A stretch of DNA of 64,000 bases from Pseudobutyrivibrio ruminis AD2017 (GTDB taxonomy: Bacteria; Bacillota; Clostridia; Lachnospirales; Lachnospiraceae): the NCBI RefSeq assembly GCF_000424305.1, contig NZ_AUJQ01000007.1:1-64000 (forward strand), in the 5' to 3' direction. This document shows positions 8,025-15,438 of this stretch, one piece after another. The position numbers and the translations under genes are program-made. The notes under the pieces are model-generated. The model saw nothing but the letters and a program-made list of their open reading frames with translations, was not told the DNA's origin and did no database searches. Each line of letters starts with the position of its first letter. Positions within the stretch are counted from its first letter, which is position 1.

Positions 8025-9057
8025 ATACGAATTTATAAATTGTAGTTGAGTGAGCCTTAACGCCTGCTTTTGCGATTGGCTGGTCAAACTCTGGTACGTT
8101 GATAGCATTTGGGAAGAACTGTGACTCGAAGCATACGCCGTGACGCTTGTCGTAAACGCATCCGCCCTTGCCGATGTGAGATGTATCAAGGTAGTTACCA
8201 GCATATAGCTGCATACCAGGTAAATCTGTATAAACTTCCATCTTTCTGCCGCTCTGAGTTGACTCAAGTGTGCAACTTGGTTTATCTAATGTGTGATGAT
8301 TTAAGCAGTAATTGTGGTCAAATCCGCCTGCCCAGTTAAGCTGGTCGTAATCAGCATCTGTATCCTTGCTAAGAGCCTTTGGAGTAGTGAAATCCATTGG
8401 AGTGCCCTTAACTTCGCGGCATTCGCCATGTGGGATAGACTCTGAATCTGTGTGAGTATATCTGTCTGCATCAACCCAAACGATGTGATCCATAACAGAA
8501 CCAGTATCATGACCGTTAAGATTGAAGTAGCTGTGGTTAGTTGGGTTGAATATTGTATCAACATCTGAAATGCCTGAATAATCAAGGCGAATTGAGTTGT
8601 CATCACCTAATGTATATGTGATTGTGATGTCCATTTCTCCTGGGAAACCACATTCCATATCAGCCTTGTGGCATGTGAATGTGATGTGCTTATCATCTAC
8701 TGATTCAACATTCCAAATGCGCTTGTGCATAGGATGGAAGCCTGAATGAAGATTGTTCTTGCCATCGTTGGCATCGAGCTTGTATTCAACACCGTTGAGT
8801 GTGAATTTGCTATCGCCGATGCGGTTGCCGTTAGGGCAGATGCAGCAGCCAAAGCCAGGTCCATTAACAAAATAATCTTCGATATTTTCATATCCTAAAA
8901 CAACATCTGAAAGAATTCCCTCTGAATCTGGAACCCAAAGTTCAAGTAGATTACAGCCGAAGTTCATTATCTTTGCCTGCATACCGTTCTTATTAATGAG
9001 TGTGTATGCAATAATATCTTCACCGTTTTTGGTGACACCAATTTTTTCTTTTTCCAC
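8023..9057 (-). CDS. galM: Aldose 1-epimerase (mutarotase)
   Basis: A 344-residue enzyme that interconverts alpha and beta anomers of galactose, glucose and related sugars. Family features include the NPTNHSYFNLNGH segment with the catalytic histidine, NLHSGFHPMHKRIW for the other conserved histidine, and GGFDHNYCL. The catalytic Glu lies in the late GVCFESQFFPN segment. GTG at 9057 is chosen because GGAGG lies 8 bases upstream on the minus strand. It converges on the transketolase operon, and its TAA stop lies inside the T tract of the palindromic element at 7905-8024. There is no signal peptide, so it is cytoplasmic. Confidence 0.93.
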   Translation of the reverse strand: MEKEKIGVTKNGEDIIAYTLINKNGMQAKIMNFGCNLLELWVPDSEGILSDVVLGYENIEDYFVNGPGFGCCICPNGNRIGDSKFTLNGVEYKLDANDGKNNLHSGFHPMHKRIWNVESVDDKHITFTCHKADMECGFPGEMDITITYTLGDDNSIRLDYSGISDVDTIFNPTNHSYFNLNGHDTGSVMDHIVWVDADRYTHTDSESIPHGECREVKGTPMDFTTPKALSKDTDADYDQLNWAGGFDHNYCLNHHTLDKPSCTLESTQSGRKMEVYTDLPGMQLYAGNYLDTSHIGKGGCVYDKRHGVCFESQFFPNAINVPEFDQPIAKAGVKAHSTTIYKFV

Positions 9058-9155
9058 GGTAAAAACCTCCCTTATTTATAGACTATAACTATATTACGAG
9101 TATAAGGCTTTAAATACAAGATTATAAAAATAAAAAACAAAAATTTAAAGGTTAA

Positions 9156-9185
9156 AATGTCAAAGAAATGACATTATGGTACTAT
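9156..9185 (+). promoter_or_regulatory. Promoter with overlapping palindrome for the PBP gene
   Basis: A perfect 7-bp inverted repeat AATGTCA-N6-TGACATT spans 9156-9175. Its left arm contains a possible -35 (ATGTCA, 9157-9162). A -10-like TACTAT follows at 9180-9185 with 17-base spacing. The overlap suggests an operator acting on this promoter; the binding protein is unknown. Confidence 0.45.
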
Positions 9186-9217
9186 AGAAGTAGGACACAA
9201 TTTTGGGGGTGCGGGGA

Positions 9218-11398
9218 ATGAAATCCAGGGATAAGAAAATCCTTAGATTAATTAAACTGCAAATCATCTTGCTACTCATACTTATAACTGGGGTTACTTA
9301 TTACTATGTGAGTGGCTACGCTTCTCAGGTCTCTGAACTAAAGACAGAGGCTAGTCTTTTAGTGCGCAAATCTAACGAAAACACCTTTAGGCAGATAGAA
9401 ACCAGTGAGGCTTATGATAAAAACGGTAACACTATTTCGGTGCTAAAGGGTGAAAAAGACGTTTACTACATTTCCTATGAAGAAATTCCTGAAGATGCCA
9501 TTTCGGCTCTTGTATCCATAGAGGATAAAAATTTCTTTGAGCATGGTGGAGTGGATTATAAAGCCATAATAAGAGCTGCATATGTAATGTTTAAGGACAA
9601 ACAGATGACCCAGGGCGGAAGTACCATTACAATGCAGCTGGCAAGAACCATATTCCTAAACAATGAAAAGACCTGGCAGCGTAAGGTTGAGGAAATATTT
9701 ATAGCAACTGAGTTGGAGAAGAAGTATTCAAAGGAACAGATATTAGAGTTTTATTTGAACAATGTTTATTTTGCAAATGGATATTATGGCTTGGAGGCGG
9801 CAGCCAAGGGATATTTTAGCGAGGATGTTTCAAAGCTTGATTTGGCGCAGCTGTGCTATCTGCTTGCCATTCCCAATTCACCAACATATTATGATCCAGT
9901 TGTAAATCCAAATAATACAAAGAGTAGAGCAGACCGTATTATAGATGCCATGGTTAACGATGGAAAGCTGTCTGAGAAGGCCGCAAAAAAGGCAAAAGCT
10001 GAGGAAATAGTCCTTTCAAGACCGGACAGTATAAAGAACAATTACGTGGAAACCTATGTCTATTACTGTGCGACGAAAGCATTAATGGCAGCAAATGGAT
10101 TTGAGTTCAAGAACGATTTTAAGAAGGACAGTGAAAAGAGCACTTATGAAAAGTCTTATGAGGAGGCCTATGATGAGTGCAATAAGAGCCTGTTTACATC
10201 TGGCTACAGGATATATACATCCATAGATTTGAATATGCAAAGCAAGCTGCAGGAGTCTATAGACAAGAAGCTGGAGAATTTCACGGATGTAAATGAAGAG
10301 GGCATATATGCTCTGCAATCGGCCGGTGTATGTATAGATAATGAGACAGGCATGGTAAACGCCATTGTAGGTGGTAGAAGCCAGGATGTAACGGGATACA
10401 CGCTTAATCGCGCATACCAGAGCTTTAGACAGCCAGGAAGCGCCATTAAACCGCTTCTAGTGTACACTCCGGCCCTTGAGATGGGATACACTCCAGATAC
10501 GATGGTGATGGATGAAAAAATAGAGGATGGTCCTGAGAATGCGGGAGGAAAATATAGTGGCGAGATTACCCTGCGAACTGCAGTTGCCACATCTAAAAAC
10601 ACAATCGCATGGCAGCTGTATTCAGAAATCACACCAGATAAAGGCATGGAATACCTAAAGACATTAGGCTTTTCACGTATAGAAAAGGCTGATTATGGCA
10701 TGGCCGCATGCCTAGGTGGATTGACAGTGGGTGTGAGCCCTCTAGAAATGGCAAAAGGCTACGCTGCATTGTACAACGATGGTTATATGCGAGATGCCAC
10801 CTGCATACAAAAAATAACAGACACAGAGGGCAAGGTTATTTTCGAGGCGAACCAAGAAAATGTTAAAGTTTACGAAGAAAATGCTGCACGAAATATGACA
10901 GATATGCTACAATCTGTATTGACTGACGGTACGGCTAGGGGTGTATCATTAGGTGAAATGCCTGCAGCAGGTAAAACAGGTACTACAAACGATAATAGAG
11001 ATGGTTGGTTTGTTGGATACAGTAAATACTACACAACAAGCATTTGGGTAGGCTACGACCAGCCAAAATCAGTCCCAGGGCTTACTGGTTCATCTTATCC
11101 AGCAGCCATTTGGCAGGATTTTATGACGATTATCCATGAGGGTAAGGTCGCAGCTGAGTTTAAAAAGCCAGTTGAATTTATCGGCACTGAGGAACAGCAG
11201 GAGGATCCTGATTTAGAGGGCTTGGATGAGGAATCATATGGGCAGTTCGATGAGGAAAATCCTGAAGAAAGAGTGGGAGGCAGTTATCAGATAGTAACGC
11301 AAACCTTTGACGGAACGGAGATTCCTGAAGGGGCGATACCAGATAATGCTACAGACGTTCAGATTACTACCACAGTAGAGCCTGTGGTTGAGGAATAG
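9218..11398 (+). CDS. Class A penicillin-binding protein (glycosyltransferase/transpeptidase)
   Basis: A bifunctional peptidoglycan synthase of about 726 residues, anchored by one N-terminal membrane helix (residues ~10-30). The GT51 glycosyltransferase motifs are visible: EDKNFFEHGG, QGGSTITMQLAR, RKVEEIFIATELE and the later ELYL-like EFYLNNVYF. The transpeptidase motifs are SAIK (Ser408), SKN (Ser459) and KTGTT (Lys586). The C-terminal ~90 residues are acidic and low in complexity. ATG 9218 is preferred. Upstream in-frame GTG or TTG codons are possible because the G-rich ribosome binding region (9205-9215) is ambiguous. It probably has its own promoter and is followed 28 bases later by glucokinase. 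Confidence 0.93.
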   Translation: MKSRDKKILRLIKLQIILLLILITGVTYYYVSGYASQVSELKTEASLLVRKSNENTFRQIETSEAYDKNGNTISVLKGEKDVYYISYEEIPEDAISALVSIEDKNFFEHGGVDYKAIIRAAYVMFKDKQMTQGGSTITMQLARTIFLNNEKTWQRKVEEIFIATELEKKYSKEQILEFYLNNVYFANGYYGLEAAAKGYFSEDVSKLDLAQLCYLLAIPNSPTYYDPVVNPNNTKSRADRIIDAMVNDGKLSEKAAKKAKAEEIVLSRPDSIKNNYVETYVYYCATKALMAANGFEFKNDFKKDSEKSTYEKSYEEAYDECNKSLFTSGYRIYTSIDLNMQSKLQESIDKKLENFTDVNEEGIYALQSAGVCIDNETGMVNAIVGGRSQDVTGYTLNRAYQSFRQPGSAIKPLLVYTPALEMGYTPDTMVMDEKIEDGPENAGGKYSGEITLRTAVATSKNTIAWQLYSEITPDKGMEYLKTLGFSRIEKADYGMAACLGGLTVGVSPLEMAKGYAALYNDGYMRDATCIQKITDTEGKVIFEANQENVKVYEENAARNMTDMLQSVLTDGTARGVSLGEMPAAGKTGTTNDNRDGWFVGYSKYYTTSIWVGYDQPKSVPGLTGSSYPAAIWQDFMTIIHEGKVAAEFKKPVEFIGTEEQQEDPDLEGLDEESYGQFDEENPEERVGGSYQIVTQTFDGTEIPEGAIPDNATDVQITTTVEPVVEE

Positions 11399-11426
11399 TT
11401 ATATTTAATGGAGGATTATGTAAGTA

Positions 11427-12365
11427 ATGGCAAAGTATGGTTTTGGACTAGATTTAGGTGGCACAACATGTAAATGTGGTTTATTCACTGCAGAGGGTGA
11501 GCTTTTAGAGAAATGGGAGGTTCCAACAGATACTTCTAACGGTGGTGTTAATATCCTTAAGGACTTAGCACAGACAGTTGTTAAGAAGATGGAAGAAAAG
11601 AATATCACAGCAGATGATATCCTTGGCGTAGGAATCGGTATTCCTGGCCCTGTTTCAGATGAAGGTGTAGTAAATAGATGCGTTAACCTCGGATGGGGCG
11701 TATTTAACGTAGAAAAGGAATTTTCAGAGTGCCTTGGTGGAATCAAGGTCAAGGCTGGAAACGATGCTAACGTAGCAGCACTTGGCGAGTCTTGGATGGG
11801 AGCTGCAAAGGAATATTCTAGCTCAGTTATGGTAACACTTGGAACAGGTGTTGGCGGCGGTGTAATCATTAATGATAACATCGTTTCAGGCGCACATGGT
11901 GCAGCAGGAGAGATCGGACATATCAGAGTTAACTATACAGAGGAAAACACTTGTGGATGTGGTAACCACGGATGTCTTGAGCAGTACTGCTCAGCTACTG
12001 GTATTGCACGTCTTGCAAGGATTCGTCTTGCTCAGAACGATGATGCAAGCACACTTAGATCAGTAGAGCAGCTTGATGCTAAGGCTGTATTTGATGAGGC
12101 TAAGAAGGGTGATGTAGTTGCAAAGGAGATTGCAAAGAGAGCATGTGAGTATCTTGCACAGGGATTACAGGTTATCTCATGTGTTGTAAACCCAGAGGCA
12201 TTCGTTATTGGTGGCGGTGTTTCAAAGGCTGGTCAGTATTTAGTAGATGAAGTTGAGTACAGATTCAACCAGATTGCATTCCACGGTTGCCGCAATACAA
12301 AGATTGTTCTTGCATCACTTGGAAATGACGCAGGAATCTTTGGAGCAATGAAATTAATACTTTAA
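11427..12365 (+). CDS. glcK: ROK-family glucokinase
   Basis: A 312-residue sugar kinase that phosphorylates glucose with ATP in the cytoplasm. The N-terminal phosphate-binding motif is GLDLGGTTCKCG. The middle holds VTLGTGVGGG and the ROK zinc motif CGCGNHGCLEQY. The acidic catalytic residue lies in AGNDANVAALGE. The length and the motifs fit the glucokinase branch of ROK proteins. It is preceded by GGAGG at 11410-11414 and may be co-transcribed with the PBP gene. It ends at a strong bidirectional terminator. Confidence 0.9.
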   Translation: MAKYGFGLDLGGTTCKCGLFTAEGELLEKWEVPTDTSNGGVNILKDLAQTVVKKMEEKNITADDILGVGIGIPGPVSDEGVVNRCVNLGWGVFNVEKEFSECLGGIKVKAGNDANVAALGESWMGAAKEYSSSVMVTLGTGVGGGVIINDNIVSGAHGAAGEIGHIRVNYTEENTCGCGNHGCLEQYCSATGIARLARIRLAQNDDASTLRSVEQLDAKAVFDEAKKGDVVAKEIAKRACEYLAQGLQVISCVVNPEAFVIGGGVSKAGQYLVDEVEYRFNQIAFHGCRNTKIVLASLGNDAGIFGAMKLIL

Positions 12366-12368
12366 TAT

Positions 12369-12410
12369 AAAAAAACTCTAGCAACTATCTAGCTGCTAGA
12401 GTTTTTCTTT
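12369..12410. terminator. Bidirectional terminator between glucokinase and TetR regulator
   Basis: A-run, stem AACTCTAGCA / TGCTAGAGTT with a 10-base loop, then a T-run. Both strands give hairpin plus U tract, fitting the two convergent genes. Confidence 0.88.
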
Positions 12411-12970
12411 TACTGCCTATTAATTATTCCAGAATAACCGCTTCCAAGTAATTTGCTTGCGGTTTCTGTAAGAACTGAAAAATCAGTTTCTCTACCTTCA
12501 AAAAGCCAATCCTTATAAATGGCTGTGATAGCCTTTGTGTAAGAACGAACAATCGAAGGATGTTCTGTCATTGAGAAGAATCTAGAAAAATCATCGCTCT
12601 TTAAAACCATATCAACTACATTGTTGTAGAAGAATGAGTAGTGCTCATCGCACATAAGCTTCTTTTCAACTTTTGAACATGACTCTAAGTACTTATAGAA
12701 ATAAGTGATACAGCCATCTAAGTCAAGCTTTCTGGCATACTCACCTATATTATCAAGAATCTCTTTAGTCATTTCTTCTTCAACCTCAGATACTAAATCA
12801 TCAAGTGAAGAATAGTGTAAGTAAAATGTTTTTCTGTTAATTCCGGCTTTTTCAGTGAGGTCAGTGATAGAGATTTCATTGTAATTACGAGCCAATACTA
12901 AGTCATTAAAAGCTTTTCTGACTGCTGTGAGGGTTCTCCTTACTCTTAAATCTTTACTTCTTTCTCTCAT
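12410..12970 (-). CDS. TetR/AcrR-family transcriptional regulator
   Basis: A 186-residue one-component regulator. The N-terminal helix-turn-helix is visible as ISITDLTEKAGINRKTFYLHY at residues ~38-57 and matches the TetR pattern. The C-terminal ligand-binding part is divergent and the ligand cannot be inferred. ATG 12970 is chosen because AAAGGAG precedes it; a GTG two codons upstream is the alternative. It is transcribed divergently from the MarR-exporter operon. A perfect inverted repeat lies over its probable promoter, so autoregulation is likely and control of the exporter is possible. Confidence 0.88.
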   Translation of the reverse strand: MRERSKDLRVRRTLTAVRKAFNDLVLARNYNEISITDLTEKAGINRKTFYLHYSSLDDLVSEVEEEMTKEILDNIGEYARKLDLDGCITYFYKYLESCSKVEKKLMCDEHYSFFYNNVVDMVLKSDDFSRFFSMTEHPSIVRSYTKAITAIYKDWLFEGRETDFSVLTETASKLLGSGYSGIINRQ

Positions 12971-13023
12971 TTGCACACTCCTTTTCTCTATATTAATTAT
13001 TTATACTGACAAAAGCAGAGACC

Positions 13024-13054
13024 TTTATTCCTGTCTACTATACCACGGAATAAA
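13024..13054 (-). promoter_or_regulatory. Candidate TetR operator over its own -10
   Basis: A perfect 8-bp inverted repeat TTTATTCC-N15-GGAATAAA. On the minus strand the spacer contains TATAGT (13042-13037), a -10-like hexamer for the TetR gene. A second smaller repeat, CCACG-N12-CGTGG (13043-13064), overlaps it. The symmetry and location fit autorepression. Confidence 0.5.
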
Positions 13055-13095
13055 CCCCTCGTGGAATTTTTAATAGATTTTTTAGAATTTGTTTA

Positions 13096-13124
13096 TTGAT
13101 TGGACACAATTGCGGGTGTATAAT
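13096..13124 (+). promoter_or_regulatory. Promoter of the MarR-ABC exporter operon
   Basis: TTGATT (13096-13101), 17 bases, then a perfect TATAAT (13119-13124). It lies 65 bases upstream of the MarR start codon and just upstream of the inverted repeat at 13130-13164. Confidence 0.65.
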
Positions 13125-13129
13125 TCCAA

Positions 13130-13164
13130 ATAGTTCGTATTCGGACAAAACGGATTCGAACTAT
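13130..13164 (+). promoter_or_regulatory. Candidate MarR operator
   Basis: The perfect arms ATAGTTCG (13130-13137) and CGAACTAT (13157-13164) extend inward with mismatches to roughly 14-bp arms. A further TCCGA-AA-TCGGA lies at 13164-13175. The site sits between the -10 and the MarR start, where a repressor would block transcription. Confidence 0.5.
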
Positions 13165-13188
13165 CCGAAATCGGACGAAAGGAGAGAT

Positions 13189-13671
13189 ATGGATCATAAA
13201 GAATTTGACAGTAGAATACATTTAGGGTTCCTTTGTGATTGCCTTAGTAGAGAGGTGAAAAACGCCGTAAACAGAGGCCTCAAGGAAGATAATGGCGAAA
13301 ACGCTTCTTCTAAAAATGGTTGGTTATTGGCCTATATAACACGTCAAAGTGAACCTGTATTTCAGAAGGATTTGGAAAACATTTTTCATCTACCAAAGTC
13401 TACATTAGCAGATATGATGCAGCTTCTTGAAAAAGATAATTTGATTAAAAAGGTTCCTGTAGATGGTGACGGCAGAAAAAAGCAGATTGTTGTTACTGAG
13501 AAGGGACAGCAGCAGATTCTTAGGGATGAAGCTAAGATTATGGAAGTCGAGGATTTTATGGAAGAGGGCATATCTAGTGAGGATATGGAAACTGTAGTTA
13601 AGGTTCTTGATAGATTGCAGCAGAACGTAAGAAAGTATAAATCACATATAGTATTGAAAAAGGAGGACTAG
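13189..13671 (+). CDS. MarR-family transcriptional regulator
   Basis: A 160-residue winged-helix regulator. The recognition region is visible in FQKDLENIFHLPKSTLADMM (residues ~56-75). It is followed by the wing DGDGRKKQIVVTEKGQQ, a typical MarR signature. ATG 13189 is chosen because AAAGGAGAG directly precedes it and the sequence upstream is operator DNA rather than coding. The ABC exporter starts 3 bases after its stop, so regulator and exporter form one operon. By analogy with other MarR-exporter operons it probably represses the operon until an inducer binds. The inducer is unknown. Confidence 0.92.
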   Translation: MDHKEFDSRIHLGFLCDCLSREVKNAVNRGLKEDNGENASSKNGWLLAYITRQSEPVFQKDLENIFHLPKSTLADMMQLLEKDNLIKKVPVDGDGRKKQIVVTEKGQQQILRDEAKIMEVEDFMEEGISSEDMETVVKVLDRLQQNVRKYKSHIVLKKED

Positions 13672-13674
13672 ATA

Positions 13675-15438
13675 TTGGTTAAGAGACTATTACAGGAAAC
13701 TAAAGAGTACACTCTTTCAGCGTTGCTCACACCTGTATTCATGATTCTCGAGGTTGCGATGGAAATGGTTATCCCACTTCTTATTGCAGACCTTGTGGAC
13801 AAAGGAGTAGAAGCCGGAAATATGAGCGAGATTTATCGCATAGGTGGATACATGCTTATCTGTGCGGTAATCGGCTTGTTTGGAGGTATCATGGGCGCTG
13901 TGCTTGGTTCAAAAGCATCAGCAGGCCTTGCTAAGAACCTTCGTAACAAGATGTTTGAAAACATTCAGACATTCTCATTTGAAAATATTGATAAGTTTTC
14001 AACTGCAGGACTTGTAACACGTCTTACAACAGATGTTACAAACGTGCAGAACGCATTTATCATGGTGTTAAGAATGGGCTTTAGAGCGCCAGTAACAGTT
14101 ATTGTTGCTATGGTGCTTTCATTTAGAATCAACGCCCGCCTTGCATCAAACTTCTTAATTGCAATGATTATTATCCTTGCATTTATGGGATTTGTAATGT
14201 TTAAGACAAGAAAGCTTTTTGAAATCTTATTCAGAAAGTATGATGATTTGAACGCTTCAGTTCAGGAAAACATTACTGGTATCAGAGTAGTTAAGGCATA
14301 CGTTAGAGAGGCTTACGAAAAGACAAAGTTCACAACAGCCAGCCAGGGCATTTATAAGGCTGCCACATCTGCAGAAAAGATGATTGCTACAACAATGCCA
14401 ATGATGAACTTCGTGGTATACGTATGTATCATCCTAATAAGCTGGTTCGGTGCACATTTCATTGTTGTTGATGGCACACTTACAACTGGTGAGCTTGTAT
14501 CATTGTTCTCATACTGCATGAACATTCTTATGTCACTTATGTTCTTCGCTATGATTTTCATCATGATTACAATGTCAGTAGCCAGCATCAAGCGTATCTA
14601 CGAGGTACTTGAAGAAAAGACTACTATCACAAACGGCGAGAACCCAATCTATGACGTACCAGACGGTTCAATCCAGTTTAAGGATGTTGTATTTGGTTAC
14701 AACAAGACAGCTGAAAGACCAGTGCTTGACCACGTAAATCTTGAGATTAAGTCAGGTGAGACTATCGGAGTACTTGGTGGAACAGGTTCAGCAAAATCAA
14801 CACTTGTATCTATGATCTCACGTCTTTACGATGTGGACGAAGGCGAGGTAATCGTTGGTGGCCACAATGTAAAGGATTATGATGTGGAGACAATCAGAAA
14901 CCAGGTTTCTGTAGTGCTTCAGAACAACGTGCTCTTCTCAGGAACTATTGCAGAAAACCTTAGATGGGGCGACAAGAATGCCACAGATGAAGAAGTAAGA
15001 CGTGCAGCAAAGCTAGCATGCGCAGACGAATTCATCGAGAAGTTCCCAGATGGCTATGATACTTATATCGAGCAGGGCGGAACTAACGTATCTGGTGGAC
15101 AGCGTCAGAGACTTTGTATCGCCAGAGCTCTTCTTAAGAAGCCAAGAATTCTTATCCTTGATGATTCAACATCTGCTGTTGATACAGCTACAGATGCAAG
15201 CATCAGACGTGCTTTCAGAGAAGAGATTCCAAACACAACAAAGCTCATTATTGCACAGCGTATTTCATCCGTTATGGATGCAGACAGAATCATCGTTATG
15301 GACGATGGAAAGCTTAATGATTTCGGTACTCATGAAGAGCTTATGGCCAGAAATGAAATCTACAAGGAAATCTTTGAGCAGCAGACAGGCGCCGGAAGTG
15401 GCGACTTCGATAAAGCAGAGGAAGGAGGCGAGGACTAA
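13675..15438 (+). CDS. Heterodimeric ABC exporter, subunit with degenerate NBD site
   Basis: A 587-residue half-transporter with an N-terminal six-helix membrane domain and a C-terminal ATPase domain. Its nucleotide site is non-canonical. The Walker A reads GGTGSAKST (Ala373 where Gly is usual). Walker B ends in Asp497 instead of the catalytic Glu (LILDDSTSA). The switch His is Gln528 (IAQRIS). The signature VSGGQRQRL is intact. This pattern is known for the degenerate subunit of heterodimeric exporters such as TM287/288 and BmrCD. It uses a TTG start with GGAGG 8 bases upstream. The partner overlaps its stop by one base. Likely a drug or peptide exporter; the substrate is unknown. Confidence 0.93.
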   Translation: MVKRLLQETKEYTLSALLTPVFMILEVAMEMVIPLLIADLVDKGVEAGNMSEIYRIGGYMLICAVIGLFGGIMGAVLGSKASAGLAKNLRNKMFENIQTFSFENIDKFSTAGLVTRLTTDVTNVQNAFIMVLRMGFRAPVTVIVAMVLSFRINARLASNFLIAMIIILAFMGFVMFKTRKLFEILFRKYDDLNASVQENITGIRVVKAYVREAYEKTKFTTASQGIYKAATSAEKMIATTMPMMNFVVYVCIILISWFGAHFIVVDGTLTTGELVSLFSYCMNILMSLMFFAMIFIMITMSVASIKRIYEVLEEKTTITNGENPIYDVPDGSIQFKDVVFGYNKTAERPVLDHVNLEIKSGETIGVLGGTGSAKSTLVSMISRLYDVDEGEVIVGGHNVKDYDVETIRNQVSVVLQNNVLFSGTIAENLRWGDKNATDEEVRRAAKLACADEFIEKFPDGYDTYIEQGGTNVSGGQRQRLCIARALLKKPRILILDDSTSAVDTATDASIRRAFREEIPNTTKLIIAQRISSVMDADRIIVMDDGKLNDFGTHEELMARNEIYKEIFEQQTGAGSGDFDKAEEGGED

